From: Grammothele lineata
Taxonomy: Eukaryota > Basidiomycota > Agaricomycetes > Polyporales > Polyporaceae
Direction of reading: 5' to 3'
DNA length: 64,000 nucleotides
Assembly (NCBI GenBank): GCA_002150815.3
Contig: NDFF03000367.1
Location: 558,001 to 622,000, forward strand
The stretch's first letter is position 1. Every line of letters begins with the position of its first letter. Below the pieces are notes generated by a model. That model worked only from the letters and a program-made list of their open reading frames with translations, had not been told where the DNA came from and made no database searches. The position numbers were made by a program, and so were the translations under genes. Shown here in pieces: positions 46,484 to 56,319 of the stretch.

Positions 46484-47350
46484 ATGTCTGCTGACCTCTT
46501 CGACTTCCCTGACGCCGACATCGTTCTTCGTTGCGGTCCTGGAGGCCGGCAACAGCGAGTCATATTCTCCCCCATCGACTTCCGCGTCCACCAATGCATC
46601 CTGTCAGCCGCATCGCCTTTCTTCGAGAGTATGCTCTCGTTACCCCAGCCCCCGTCAGCCTCTGGCAGTCTTCCTATCATCCCCTTCACCGAGCCCTCCA
46701 ACATCCTCATCATCCTCCTACAACATATATATCCTGTTCCGAAACCAGCAATTGGAAACTTGGATGAGCTCGTTCAGGCGCTCGAAGCAGCTCGGAAGTA
46801 CGACATCTCAGCGGCGACGGAAGGGCTACGAAGACACCTCGTATCGCCCAGGTTCCTTCACGAGCACCCGCTAAGGGTATATGCCATCGCCAATCGATAC
46901 GACCTCGACGAGGAGATGAAAGTAGCCTCGAAGGCGACGCTCGCAGTGGGTCTCCACGATTTGCCCCTTCACGATGACCTCAAGTCGATGAACGCGTTCG
47001 CGTATCACCAACTCCTGCTACTCCACGAGCGGCGCGCTGCGGCGGCTATCAACCTTCTCCAGCTCCCCGACGACATCCGCTGCATGCTCTGCAGCAGCAA
47101 GCGGGATCCGAGGTTCGGCGGCTCCCAAGCCTACAACTGGCGACCTCCGAAGTGGTGGGCGGAATACCGGGAGCGGGCGCGGGACGAGCTGCGTGTGCGG
47201 CCGACGTCCGAGGTCGTGGTGTCGATGGCGTTCCTACAGGAGGCTGCGAGGGCGGCGGGATGCGAGCGGTGCGGGGCGTGCATCCTGGCGTCGTATTGGT
47301 GGTTCGAACGGTTGAAGCTGGAGATCGATGCGCTGCCCGCGACGGTGTGA
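46484..47350 (+). CDS. BTB/POZ-domain protein, single exon
   Basis: One uninterrupted 288-codon frame. The BTB fold spans about residues 8-120: DADIVLRCG, FRVHQCILSAASPFFESML, and IPFTEPSNILIILLQHIYPV. The C-terminal part is helical with FAYHQLLLLHERRAAAAINLL and ends in a segment with three paired Cys (CMLCSSK, CERCGACIL) that could bind metal. This form, one BTB plus a Cys-containing helical tail and few or no introns, is very common and lineage-expanded in Agaricomycetes; its partners are unknown. BTB domains dimerise and often bind Cullin-3, which is not evidence for that role here. A larger relative lies at 50172-52109. Confidence 0.9.
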   Translation: MSADLFDFPDADIVLRCGPGGRQQRVIFSPIDFRVHQCILSAASPFFESMLSLPQPPSASGSLPIIPFTEPSNILIILLQHIYPVPKPAIGNLDELVQALEAARKYDISAATEGLRRHLVSPRFLHEHPLRVYAIANRYDLDEEMKVASKATLAVGLHDLPLHDDLKSMNAFAYHQLLLLHERRAAAAINLLQLPDDIRCMLCSSKRDPRFGGSQAYNWRPPKWWAEYRERARDELRVRPTSEVVVSMAFLQEAARAAGCERCGACILASYWWFERLKLEIDALPATV

Positions 47351-47649
47351 AGGTCTTCCGGGGGGATGGTGGACATTGGTTGGGCTGGGCTCGGGGTCTC
47401 GGACAGTGCTAGGCATTCGGACCTTAGCGTCAACGTCCCTGCATAGTGTGTATGGCCGTCCGGTGGCGGCGGACGAGAGCTCGGACGAGTACCATAGCGG
47501 CTACAATAATGACGCGATCTAATCTAATCATCTGTTCCGCGGTCACGTTCTTTCGGGATCCGCCCGGGTGCGGCCCTCGCAATCCGGGAAAAGTAAAGAG
47601 ATAGGCATCGACGCGCTCGTCGTAGTCATTCTCGTTCTTCATCTCCACC

Positions 47650-49816
47650 ATGGCCGCGTTCACGCCCCAGCTCGCATCCTTCAAGGTCCCTACCATCGAC
47701 AATGAGCCCATGGTGAGCTCGCAGAGTTCTAACATCCGCGGCGCTTCCATCGCTAAAACCGCATCGCTTAACGTTAGCGGAGCTACGCTCCCGGCTCTGC
47801 AGAACGCAAGGGTCTCGCAGAGGCCTTCGCGCAGATGGAGAAGGAGCTCCCCTTCGAGGTTCCGTGCATCGTCAATGGCAAGCCTGTACGTCCTCACACG
47901 CGCCTACAACGTCTGCCCGACCGATGTCGAGTGATCTCTCCCGTGCACAGGTCAAGACCGGCAAGCTCGCGAAGCAGCCCATGCCTCACGATCACGCCAA
48001 CCACCTCTGTTCGTACCACGAGGCCGACCAGGCGACGGTCGCCGCCGCTATCGAGGGCGCGCTCGCCGCGAAGCAGGAGTGGGAGGCTATGCCCTGGAAC
48101 GACCGCGCCGCGATTTTCCTCAAGGCTGCGGACCTCGTCAGCGGCAAGTACCGCTACAAGCTTATGGCCGCCACCATGCTCGGCCAAGGCAAGAACGCGT
48201 GGCAAGCTGAGATCGACGCCGCGGCGGAGGTGCGTTGTGTCGGCGCCTGATATTCGAGATGATATAACGAACGAACATCTCCGTAGATGTCGGACTTCTT
48301 CCGGTTTGGCGTCAAGTATGTTGAGGAGCTGTACTCTCAACAACCACCCAAGAACGCACCCGGAGCCTGGAAGTGCGTGTCTAACTCTGTTGATCCTGAC
48401 TGGGGTCCAGTCCACTTATGACTGTCGTGCCACAGCCGCGTCGAGTACCGTGCCCTGGAAGGTTTTGTTCTCGCTGTCTCGCCCTTCAACTTCACCGCCA
48501 TCGGTGGTAATCTGTCCGGAGCACCTGCTCTGGTCGGCAACACCATCCTCTGGAAGCCCTCTCCCGGAGCCGTGTACGCCAACTACCTGACGTACCAGAT
48601 CCTTGCCGAGGCCGGCGTACCCCCCGGTGTTATCCAGTTCGTGCCCGGGCCGGCGGAGGCCGTCGTCGGTCAGGCGATCTCTAGCCCGGACTTCGCTGCT
48701 CTTCACTTCACGGGTAGCACCTTTGTTTTCAAGAAGCTCTGGAAGGACATTGCTGCGAACCTCGACACGTACAAGGGATACCCGCGCATCGTTGGCGAGA
48801 CTGGTATGTGTCAACACTCATAGATACGCGTCTGAGACACTGATTGCGAGGCGTAGGTGGAAAGAACTTCCACTTGGTTCACTCTTCCGCGGAGATCAAG
48901 AATGCTGTGAACCAGACCGTACGGGGTGCTTTCGAGTACCAGGGCCAAAAGTGCTCTGCGCTTTCTCGTCTCTACGTCTCCTCGACCGCTTGGAACAGCG
49001 GCTTCAAGGAGCAGCTTCTCACCGAGATCGCTAAGCTTAAGATTGGCCCCGCATCGGATTTCGCCAACTTCATCGGTCCTGTCATGTAAGTAATATCCTC
49101 ACGGTCGATCGTGCGCGTAATCTCATCCTTCACAGCAACCGCCCCGCGTACGACAAGATCGTGGGCTACTTCAAGAAGGCCAAGGATGCTGGGGACGAGA
49201 TCCTTATTGGTGGCAGTGGTGCGGTCTATCGGCGCTGTATATACGCTCAATGGACTCACGAGTCTACCCAGGCGATGACTCCAAGGGCTACTTCATTCAG
49301 CCTACGGTCATCTTGACCAAGAACCCCAAGACCGTCACCATGGTCGAGGAGATCTTCGGCCCTGTCATCACTGTAAGCATTCTCTCTATGAACCATAGCG
49401 AACAGCATCTTGACGCAATCCCAGGTCTTTGTGTACGAGGACGCGGACTTCGAGAAGACGCTCGATCTCATCGATACCACTACTGCCTACGCGCTCACTG
49501 GCGCTATGTACGTTCCGCTACTTCTATCTTGCAGGAAGTTACTAATCTCAACGTACCCCCAAACAGCTTCGCGTCGGACCGCAAGGTGCTTCTGCAGGCC
49601 ACCAACCGCCTTCGCAACGCGGCAGGCAACGTCTACTACAACGAGAAGTGCACCGGAGCCGTCGTCGGTCAGCAACCATTCGGCGGTGCGCGCGCGAGCG
49701 GCACGAACGACAAGGCGGGTAGCATCTCGATCTTCTACCGCTTCGTGTCCGCGCGCAGCATCAAGGAAAACTTCGTCGGGCTCGAGGACTACCTCTACCC
49801 GTCGAACTTGGTTTGA
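47650..49816 (+). CDS. PUT2: Delta-1-pyrroline-5-carboxylate dehydrogenase, mitochondrial
   Basis: Ten exons (47650-47712, 47778-47885, 47951-48229, 48287-48372, 48436-48803, 48857-49085, 49136-49218, 49272-49372, 49425-49507, 49567-49816) sum to 549 residues, the family length. The N-terminus reads MAAFTPQLASFKVPTIDNEP and is followed by YAPGSAERKGLAEAF. ALDH motifs: WNDRAAIFLKAADL, AVSPFNFTAIGGNL, GNTILWKPSP, FTGSTFVFKKLW, the Glu region VGETGGKNFHLV, and the catalytic Cys (about residue 334) in FEYQGQKCSALSR. The end has AVVGQQPFGGARASGTNDKAG. The enzyme oxidises P5C/glutamate semialdehyde to glutamate with NAD in the second step of proline breakdown. Mitochondrial matrix location is known for the family; the leader here is short. 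Confidence 0.96.
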
Positions 49817-50171
49817 GCCCTTGTTCACACTGGGACGGGTGGAGACACATGTTAGCCTTTGGGAGTTCAGGGGTGGTGTACGAGAACACAATGGACACTG
49901 ACAGGGAGCAAGGCAAAGTGAAGAATAATTTAGCTGTATCGATATCGATCACCACACATATACATCAGCTGTCAACCTCTGGAGCAAGCGATACATGGAG
50001 TACGGATACATAGAGTTATTCGTGACAGTATGATACCAGGTGAGTCCAATGAATGTCTAAAAGTCCGTCTGAGACCTCGTCCATGGAAAACAGCTGTACA
50101 GAAGTGGCAGGCAGGGCCTACTTGATGTCCAGCTTGACCTATCGCGTTATCAGCACATCGTGCTAACCACA
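49817..50171. other. Convergent 3' regions
   Basis: About 355 bases between the stop of PUT2 and the stop of the minus-strand BTB gene; both 3' UTRs. Nothing else seen. Confidence 0.5.
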
Positions 50172-52109
50172 TCAAACGGAAAACGGCACCTCTCCAACAG
50201 CCCTCTCGATCTCCCCCGCCAGATGCTCCACATACGCCTCAAACCCAGGCAAGAACCTCACCCTACACCCCTCGCACTCGGCCATGCGCGCGAGCGCCCT
50301 AGCCTTGAGCGTCCCGTCGCGCGCGACGCCCGCCCACGGCCGCGCGCGGACGAGCACGGCGAGCTTGTAGACGTACATGAGCCACCAACGTGGGGCGGCC
50401 TCGCGCCGGAAGCGCGCCCACGCGCGGGCGCCCGCCTCGTCGAGCACGACCTGGCACGGGTTCGGGCCCCCACCGCGAGGAGGGCGGCAGAGGCGCAGGC
50501 CGGCGTAGGGCGCGATCGCGCTGCGGGAGAGCGTGGCCGATGCGGGTGCGCTCTGGGAGAGTCGGGGGTCGGGGACGGGGCTGGTGTTTCTTCCGGATGT
50601 CCCGCCGGCGCTGGATGTCGGGCTTGGGGGAGAGGGTGGAAGTGGGGGCGGACCGGGTGGGGGCGGACCAGGGGCGCATACGGACACGTTCCTCTTCGAC
50701 CCCAGGCCCGCTCCTGCACGCGCCGTCTTGGATGGTGCGCCGGCGTGGTATGCGAACGCGTGTAGGCGGACACATTCGGACGCGACGTGCCCGCAGCGAT
50801 CGTGGTAGCGGCGGAGGCGGAAGTACGTCGCAGCGTCGAGTTGCTCGAGCTCGGGAACGTAGCACGCGCGGAGGGCGTCGCTAGGGACGCGGAGGAGCGC
50901 GTACGCGGCCGCGGCGCGTTCGGCGGGTAGGTTGAGGCGATGGGCGAGCGCGAACACGCGGAGCCCTGCATGCCCGGTGTCCCCTGGGGATGATGGGGAT
51001 GGGAGGCGAGTGAGGAGAGCAGCGCGGAGGGGAGCGAGCGCACAGGCAAGTTCATATCTGCGTGCTGCTTCGAGGAGGAGAGTAAGGCCGTGCCAGGACG
51101 TTGGCGGCGGGGGTGGAGGCACTGGGTAGATATATGAGAGCAGAGCGGAGAGGGTCCTGCCATCCTCATCAAGAGGAATGGGCTCTCGGGCTTGCTCTGG
51201 TGTGTGTGAGGCGTCATGATGCTTCTTGATCAGTTGTGAGAGGGGTCCGGAGGCGAATGACAGGATCGCTGAGTGGACGCAGAACCGGGCCCTATCTGAA
51301 GACTGCAGTACGATGTCTGCCCCTGGGAGTTCCAGCAAAGGATGTGCGGTCGGCTCGGTGAGTGTCACGTCAAGCTCTTGTGAGACCGACGTTAAGGGGG
51401 GAGGATCTAGGATCGTTCGCTGCGGTTTAATTTTTCCATGCGGACCGTGTGGTGGACTCTGTTTCGGTTCGCTCGGTGCAGGTGACGGAAGGTGAGAGAG
51501 CCTGAAGTACACGCCCGCACCAATCTCACTGAACTCCTCCACGAACAGCCCGAACGCTTCACGTGCAAGCGGGGCTAGACTGTCTGCCTCCTCTCCAAGC
51601 CCGAGCGCACACGCAACCGCAAATGCACGAAGTGGCGTTGTCTGACCTATCCTGACCAGCCTCTTCCTCAAGATCGCGCTGGCCTCCTCCATCATGTATT
51701 TGGCTGCCGCCTCAAGTACTGGCCGGAGTGCGTCGAGTGAGCGGAAGGTCGGGTCCGCGACAGGATAACAGAGGCGGAGAAGTCCATCGAGCGCAGCAGC
51801 GCTCTCAGCGAGACGGACGACGGGCCGGCCGTCGCGCGCATCGTCGGCGTGCGCGGAACCAGGAGGCGGGAGCGGCACCCGGAGCATGTCCTCGAAGACG
51901 GGCGAGGCTTCGGCGAGGATACTTCGCCGGACCCAGAAGTCGACGCCGTCGCAGGAGCGGAGGATGGCGTCCGCGGCCGCGAAGTTGTTGAATGGTGCGG
52001 CTGCGTCCGTGACATTGGGTGTAGGTGCATCGGCGCTGTATGAGGAGGATGGGGTGATGGTGATGCGACTAGGCGAGTCGGAGGCGAAGGTGTGGTCGGG
52101 GGTGGTCAT
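50172..52109 (-). CDS. Tandem BTB/POZ-domain protein, single exon
   Basis: One 645-codon frame without introns. Two BTB-like units follow each other. The first, about residues 40-200, has AAADAILRSCDGVDFWVRRS, SPVFEDMLRVP and LLRLCYPVADPTF. The second, about 265-430, has LPGADIVLQSSDRARFCVHS, FASGPLSQLIKKH and LLSYIYPVPPPPP. A Pro-rich linker and a Cys/Trp-bearing tail (CGHVASECVRLHAFAYHA, ARWWLMYVYKLAVL-like) follow. The second unit and tail resemble the single-BTB gene at 46484-47350, suggesting duplication and fusion. The gene is head to head with the DNAJC28-type gene. Function unknown. Confidence 0.88.
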   Translation of the reverse strand: MTTPDHTFASDSPSRITITPSSSYSADAPTPNVTDAAAPFNNFAAADAILRSCDGVDFWVRRSILAEASPVFEDMLRVPLPPPGSAHADDARDGRPVVRLAESAAALDGLLRLCYPVADPTFRSLDALRPVLEAAAKYMMEEASAILRKRLVRIGQTTPLRAFAVACALGLGEEADSLAPLAREAFGLFVEEFSEIGAGVYFRLSHLPSPAPSEPKQSPPHGPHGKIKPQRTILDPPPLTSVSQELDVTLTEPTAHPLLELPGADIVLQSSDRARFCVHSAILSFASGPLSQLIKKHHDASHTPEQAREPIPLDEDGRTLSALLSYIYPVPPPPPPTSWHGLTLLLEAARRYELACALAPLRAALLTRLPSPSSPGDTGHAGLRVFALAHRLNLPAERAAAAYALLRVPSDALRACYVPELEQLDAATYFRLRRYHDRCGHVASECVRLHAFAYHAGAPSKTARAGAGLGSKRNVSVCAPGPPPPGPPPLPPSPPSPTSSAGGTSGRNTSPVPDPRLSQSAPASATLSRSAIAPYAGLRLCRPPRGGGPNPCQVVLDEAGARAWARFRREAAPRWWLMYVYKLAVLVRARPWAGVARDGTLKARALARMAECEGCRVRFLPGFEAYVEHLAGEIERAVGEVPFSV

Positions 52110-52363
52110 GGTGGTTCAGGGAAGAGGGAGACGAACAAGCTTTCATGGCGGCAGATATTGTTGTCGGGGTGTGAGTATGTAATGGAGACAAAGCGTATAG
52201 GAGACCAGTAGCAATGAAGCGTTCTGAAACATGCAGACCCTGCTCCTTCCATATCAAGCTCGCCGCCACAAACGCGTCCTCGGCCCGCACGTGACCGTGC
52301 TCCATTAATCATCGTCACCTCCCAGCGCTTGCGCCGACTCTTAATTCTTGCTTGTCGACTTGC
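52110..52363. promoter_or_regulatory. Shared divergent promoter region, BTB / DNAJC28
   Basis: Only 254 bases between divergent start codons. No clear TATA box was found. Confidence 0.55.
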
Positions 52364-53938
52364 ATGCGCTCGGTCTCCAGCCTGTCTGCTCTGCGATCTT
52401 CCCCCTCCGTTTTCTTTCCGACATGTTCTGCGCATATACGAAGATACTCAGAGAAAGCGCCAGAGTCTAGGCCGCCCCCTATCTACGCCAATGTAGACCA
52501 TACGGCGAGCTCGAAGCTCTTCCAGGACGCATTGCGAGAGGAGGAGGCCGAGGTCGAGGCAGCGCGTAAGTCGCCAATAGTCTCCATGCTCGAGAGCAAG
52601 AACGAGAACTGGACGGGCGATGAGCCCGTTGAGCACGCCGTCCTCCGCATGCTCGTCGACAAGTACAAACCCATGCGCTCTGGCCCTATCCGCACCGCTG
52701 AGGAGAAACTCCGCCAAGCCCCGCCGGAAGTACGCGCCGCGGACTCTCAACGCGAAATTGTTCCTGGCCGTTCAGGTGAACGGGAAGATGTGGGCGTAGC
52801 AATATCCAGCACGATGGAGGAAGCCCCTGTGCGCCGGTACGTCCCTGGGGAGCCCATCTTGCCCGGTATCCCGGGACACCAGCCGTGGCACACGACATTC
52901 ACCGTACCGTCGCACGCGACGTCGAGCGTCCGGTACGGGAACATTCCCCCGCCACGCCCGGTCGACAAGGGCGCGGACGCTGGACCGGCGCCGTTGGACG
53001 ACAAGGCGCGGAGGAAGGCGCGGGAGGCGAAGCGGCGGATGCAGCAGGGCGTGCGGCTGTCGCAGGCGCGGGAGTCGACGCTCGACTACAAGCTCGGCCT
53101 CAAGGGCAATGGAGCGGCGGAGATGGTGCGTCGTCCGAATCCGGTCACGCTCAAAGGGTGGGCGAGCTTGGTGGAGGATCGAATAGAGGTGGGTCGTTCC
53201 AGTTACTACGTATCTTAATGCTTACGATGGCACACAGAAAGCACGGCAGGCGGGCCAGTTCAAGAACATCAAGGGGAGAGGGCAGCCTATGGCTCGGACG
53301 TCAGAGGACAAGAACCCCTTTATCGGAAGGGAGGAGTTCCTCATGAACCGCATCGTGCAGCGACAGGGTGCTGCCCCACCATGGGTGGAAATACAAGGAG
53401 GTGCGTTGTCATGTATTTACGTTGTACAAACCGAAGGCATCTCATGCGGCGCCTGCCGCTCCGCGTAGAGCTCGAAACGGCCGTCAACACCTTCCGTGAC
53501 GTGCTCAAGCAGTCGTGGACCCGCCGTGCCCTTCGTAATCTGACCTCCATGCACCCCGCGTCCCTCTTACCGAAGTTTACGCTCGCGGATGTGATGACGA
53601 TGCGCGACCCGGAGTGGGAAGCCAAGGAGAAGTCGTACCATGAGACTGCGGTCGACGAACTCAATGCCTTGGTTCGCAAATACAACGGTCTTGCACCGTA
53701 CGCTGTCCGGAGGGCGTATTACATGCGCACAGCTGAGCTGGAGCGAGTGTACAAGGAGGCCGCAGAGGACATCCTACAAGGGCTGGAAGACCGTGCGAAG
53801 GAAAGCTTAGTCCCAAGGAGATCGGGGTATGGCGATGAGGGCGGAGGAGGCGGGGGAGGGTATGGTGGAACTGGTGGGGGACCGTTCCGGTTGCGGGACA
53901 TATTCAGACAGATGGTGGATGCGATACGGGGAAGGTAG
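52364..53938 (+). CDS. DNAJC28: DNAJC28-like mitochondrial protein (DUF1992)
   Basis: Three exons (52364-53188, 53238-53400, 53469-53938) sum to 485 residues. The start at 52364 gives MRSVSSLSALRSSPSVFF, a typical Arg/Ser-rich mitochondrial leader with RRY near residue 30. The conserved domain (DUF1992) starts about residue 265 with GWASLVEDRIEKARQAGQF, then KNIKGRGQPM, NPFIGREEFLMNRIVQRQG and WVEIQGEL. The C-terminal part is helical with LVRKYNGLAPYAVRRAYYM, and near the end there is a Gly-rich run. The J domain of animal DNAJC28 is not present. The family is found in bacteria and eukaryotes; its molecular role is poorly known. Confidence 0.9.
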
Positions 53939-54889
53939 GGAAGGTAGGTTGGAGGTGTAGACCGTTCGCGCATGGACCGCACGTGTAGGGAGCGTGCGCA
54001 GACGCCTCGGATGATTCTCTGGGCTGGGGTTTGTTGTAGCGCTAGACGGAGGAGGATTTGTAGCATATTTCTCGGTGCTGCCACCACACGACCGTGTTAA
54101 TCTGACCGTTCCAGTACATCTTCCTGCCCTCGTGGGTGACCGCGGACCATGTCGCGGACGCGTGGCTGACCGTCCCTCCAGACACACTGCCTCTGGATGT
54201 TATGGGCGTCTCACAGTGCCGCCAGGACGACTTCGGACATAGTCAGTGAGTCTGCTGGACGCCTTCTGCTGCACCCGAGCTCCGTCCTCTTGATCATCGT
54301 GCGCTTCACGCCGTCTCAATCGCCGTGCCCGGCGGTGCTGCTCTGATGCCGCGCGACAACGGTGCGTGCTCTGACGGAAGCAAAGTCACACTCGCGAACC
54401 CGGTGTCTCAGACGCCCGCGCGCCGCCTTCTCCATCGCGACAAATATTTGCCTTGTACTCGGTGCACAAACACCCGACAACGCCCACTCATTTCCGTCGC
54501 GTACGGCGCACAACGCCTGCTCTGCTCGTTCGCGAACGCGTACCGTCGGTGGCGGGCGGCCAGGCGGGGGAGCGAGCGGGGGCAATGGGGGACAATAGCG
54601 GGGCGGGGAACTGTGTAATGCGAGCAAGCCGTCGCGCGATGGGAGACACGAGATCCAGGGCCGCCTCATGGCCGCCTCGCGGGCGCAAGCGGGCCTGCCG
54701 CGCACGGACACTTCTATAAAAGCTGCCCCGTTTTTCCGCCCTCGTTTATTCTCCCCATCTTCGTCGAGTCCCCCGAGCTCCTCGTCCTCCTCAAGACCCC
54801 CCTCGCAGCCGCCGCCGTCGACCCCGCACCGTCGCCCTCGACCCGCGCACCTCCACCGCTCGTTCGCCTCCTCCGTGAAGTGATAAACC
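53939..54889. promoter_or_regulatory. Upstream region of the small-protein gene
   Basis: About 950 bases. The left part is the 3' flank of the DNAJC28-like gene. The right part is a promoter: TATAAAA at 54715-54721 followed by a long C/T-rich leader up to the ATG. Plus-strand open frames through it carry no motif. Confidence 0.55.
54715..54721 (+). promoter_or_regulatory. TATA box of the small-protein gene
   Basis: TATAAAA about 170 bases upstream of the ATG at 54890. A C/T-rich tract begins about 30 bases further, as in strongly expressed fungal genes. Confidence 0.7.
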
Positions 54890-55360
54890 ATGTCTTCCTA
54901 CACTACCTCCGATGAGATCATCGTGCGTGCATTGGCTCTCATCTTCGTCGCTTGTCCTTACCGCAGTCGCACATCGTATCTTCATAGCCCGGCGACATCG
55001 TGGCCGTCCAGCACGTAACTGGCCGGAGAGAGGGCCTCGTCGTCGGCTCCCACGTTGACTACGCCGTGCGTGTGCCTTGCCCTGCTCCACCCTCGGTCCC
55101 TGACGCTGACGTACGGCTCGTGATCTCCCCTACCTTCGCGACCCGCAGGGCCGGCAGATTGTCGAGGTCCAGCTCGACCCCGGAGAGGTCTACCACGCGT
55201 GGTACGTTCTTATTTGCTATATTTCGTGCGTCTTCCCAGATTCTCATTCGTCGCGCGCATCCACAGGTACCCCACTGTGACCCGTGTCCGTCGCACGGTC
55301 TCGTACCTGCCCGCTGCGCCTGCGCGCAAGCGCACCGTCGAGCGTCACATCTACTGGTGA
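54890..55360 (+). CDS. Small four-exon protein of unknown function (85 aa)
   Basis: Four exons (54890-54922, 54988-55065, 55149-55201, 55267-55360) sum to 85 codons plus stop, in frame throughout, with introns of 65, 83 and 65 bases. The protein begins MSSYTTSDEIIPGDIVAVQH, continues GRREGLVVGSHVDYAGRQIV and EVQLDPGEVYHAWYPTVTRV, and ends RRTVSYLPAAPARKRTVERH plus IYW. The first part has alternating hydrophobic strands like a small SH3-like or KOW-like barrel; the end is basic. I do not recognise it. A TATA box, a C/T-rich leader and four small exons all suggest a real, well-expressed gene. Using the nearer acceptor in intron 1 (AG at about 54966) would put a TAG stop seven codons on. Confidence 0.75.
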
Positions 55361-55433
55361 TCGCCCGCGACGTTGTCTGCTCTTGAGCTTGAGCACACTC
55401 GTACTACCAGACCCAGACCCGGACCCGGAACTC

Positions 55434-55453
55434 TCAGCCTCAGCCTCAGCCTC
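55434..55453. repeat. TCAGCC tandem repeat
   Basis: About 3.3 copies of TCAGCC in the 3' flank of the small-protein gene. Confidence 0.7.
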
Positions 55454-55560
55454 TGCCACGAACTCACCCGCTCTTGCTAACCCCACCCATCTCACGATCA
55501 CGATGCGCGCTCCTACGACCGCACGACCGCCCCGCCCCCACGTGTAGTTGTAGAAACGAA

Positions 55561-55578
55561 AGCCAGCCAGCCAGCCAG
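55561..55578. repeat. AGCC tandem repeat
   Basis: About 4.5 copies of AGCC downstream of the small-protein gene. Confidence 0.7.
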
Positions 55579-56319
55579 GCGTCTTGTGTTTGTTGTACGT
55601 ACGTGACCATAACAGCCCAGCAGGACGGTACCTCTCCCCCTCCTCCCGCGCGTCGTGGCCAGGGGCCATCTCTCTCGGACACCCTATCCTCTTCTTCTCT
55701 GACACTCTCAGGCCTCAGTAACTAACCAATCTGTTTCCCGTTCTCGCGCACGCCACGCATATGTATGTAGTTAGATACGCCGTCATTTATCACTTCATGG
55801 AACCATCTGGCCTCTGGGGTCTTAGTGTGAGGAATATGCTTGGAGTCTTGGCAATCGTATGAGAACTGGTCGCTCTCTAATGGGTACGTACTCGGTACGT
55901 ACACTGGGAAATTTTCTTGTTTGCACGCAAAGCCATGTACAAACCCGACGTTCGGCGTCGCGTGTTTGCCTAACCTCGTCGAAGCCAAAGCGCGCGTGTG
56001 ACGTAGTATTTGGGCACCGCTGTGGTCGCCCGATGCCAATGCGCCCACACTCGGACTTAGGACGTACCTTACGCCGACAGGAGGGACATGTAGGATGTGA
56101 GGTATGGGAGCTAGTGATATATTCCTCCGAGTAGAGAGCCGGCAGACACGAGTAAGACTAGATATCGATGACAGCACCACGACTGGGGAGGAGGGAGGAG
56201 ACAAAGCAAAGCGGACTAGGATGTGACATACAGTAAACTAGACTACGAACCAATAGCGACCACATACCGCACGGTCTACAGAGGGAGAACGCGGCAAGGC
56301 CGCTGAACGTCGATGCCTC

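Larger units (their letters stand above)
55361..56319. other. Convergent 3' regions, no gene seen
   Basis: About 960 bases between the small-protein gene and the minus-strand ubiquitin protease. It contains TCAGCC and AGCC short repeats. A 160-codon minus-strand frame (55722-56204) has no motif and is unsupported. Confidence 0.45.

Noticed and set aside
55722..56204. 160-codon minus-strand frame downstream of the ubiquitin protease
   Set aside because: No domain or splice continuation; most likely intergenic or 3' flank.
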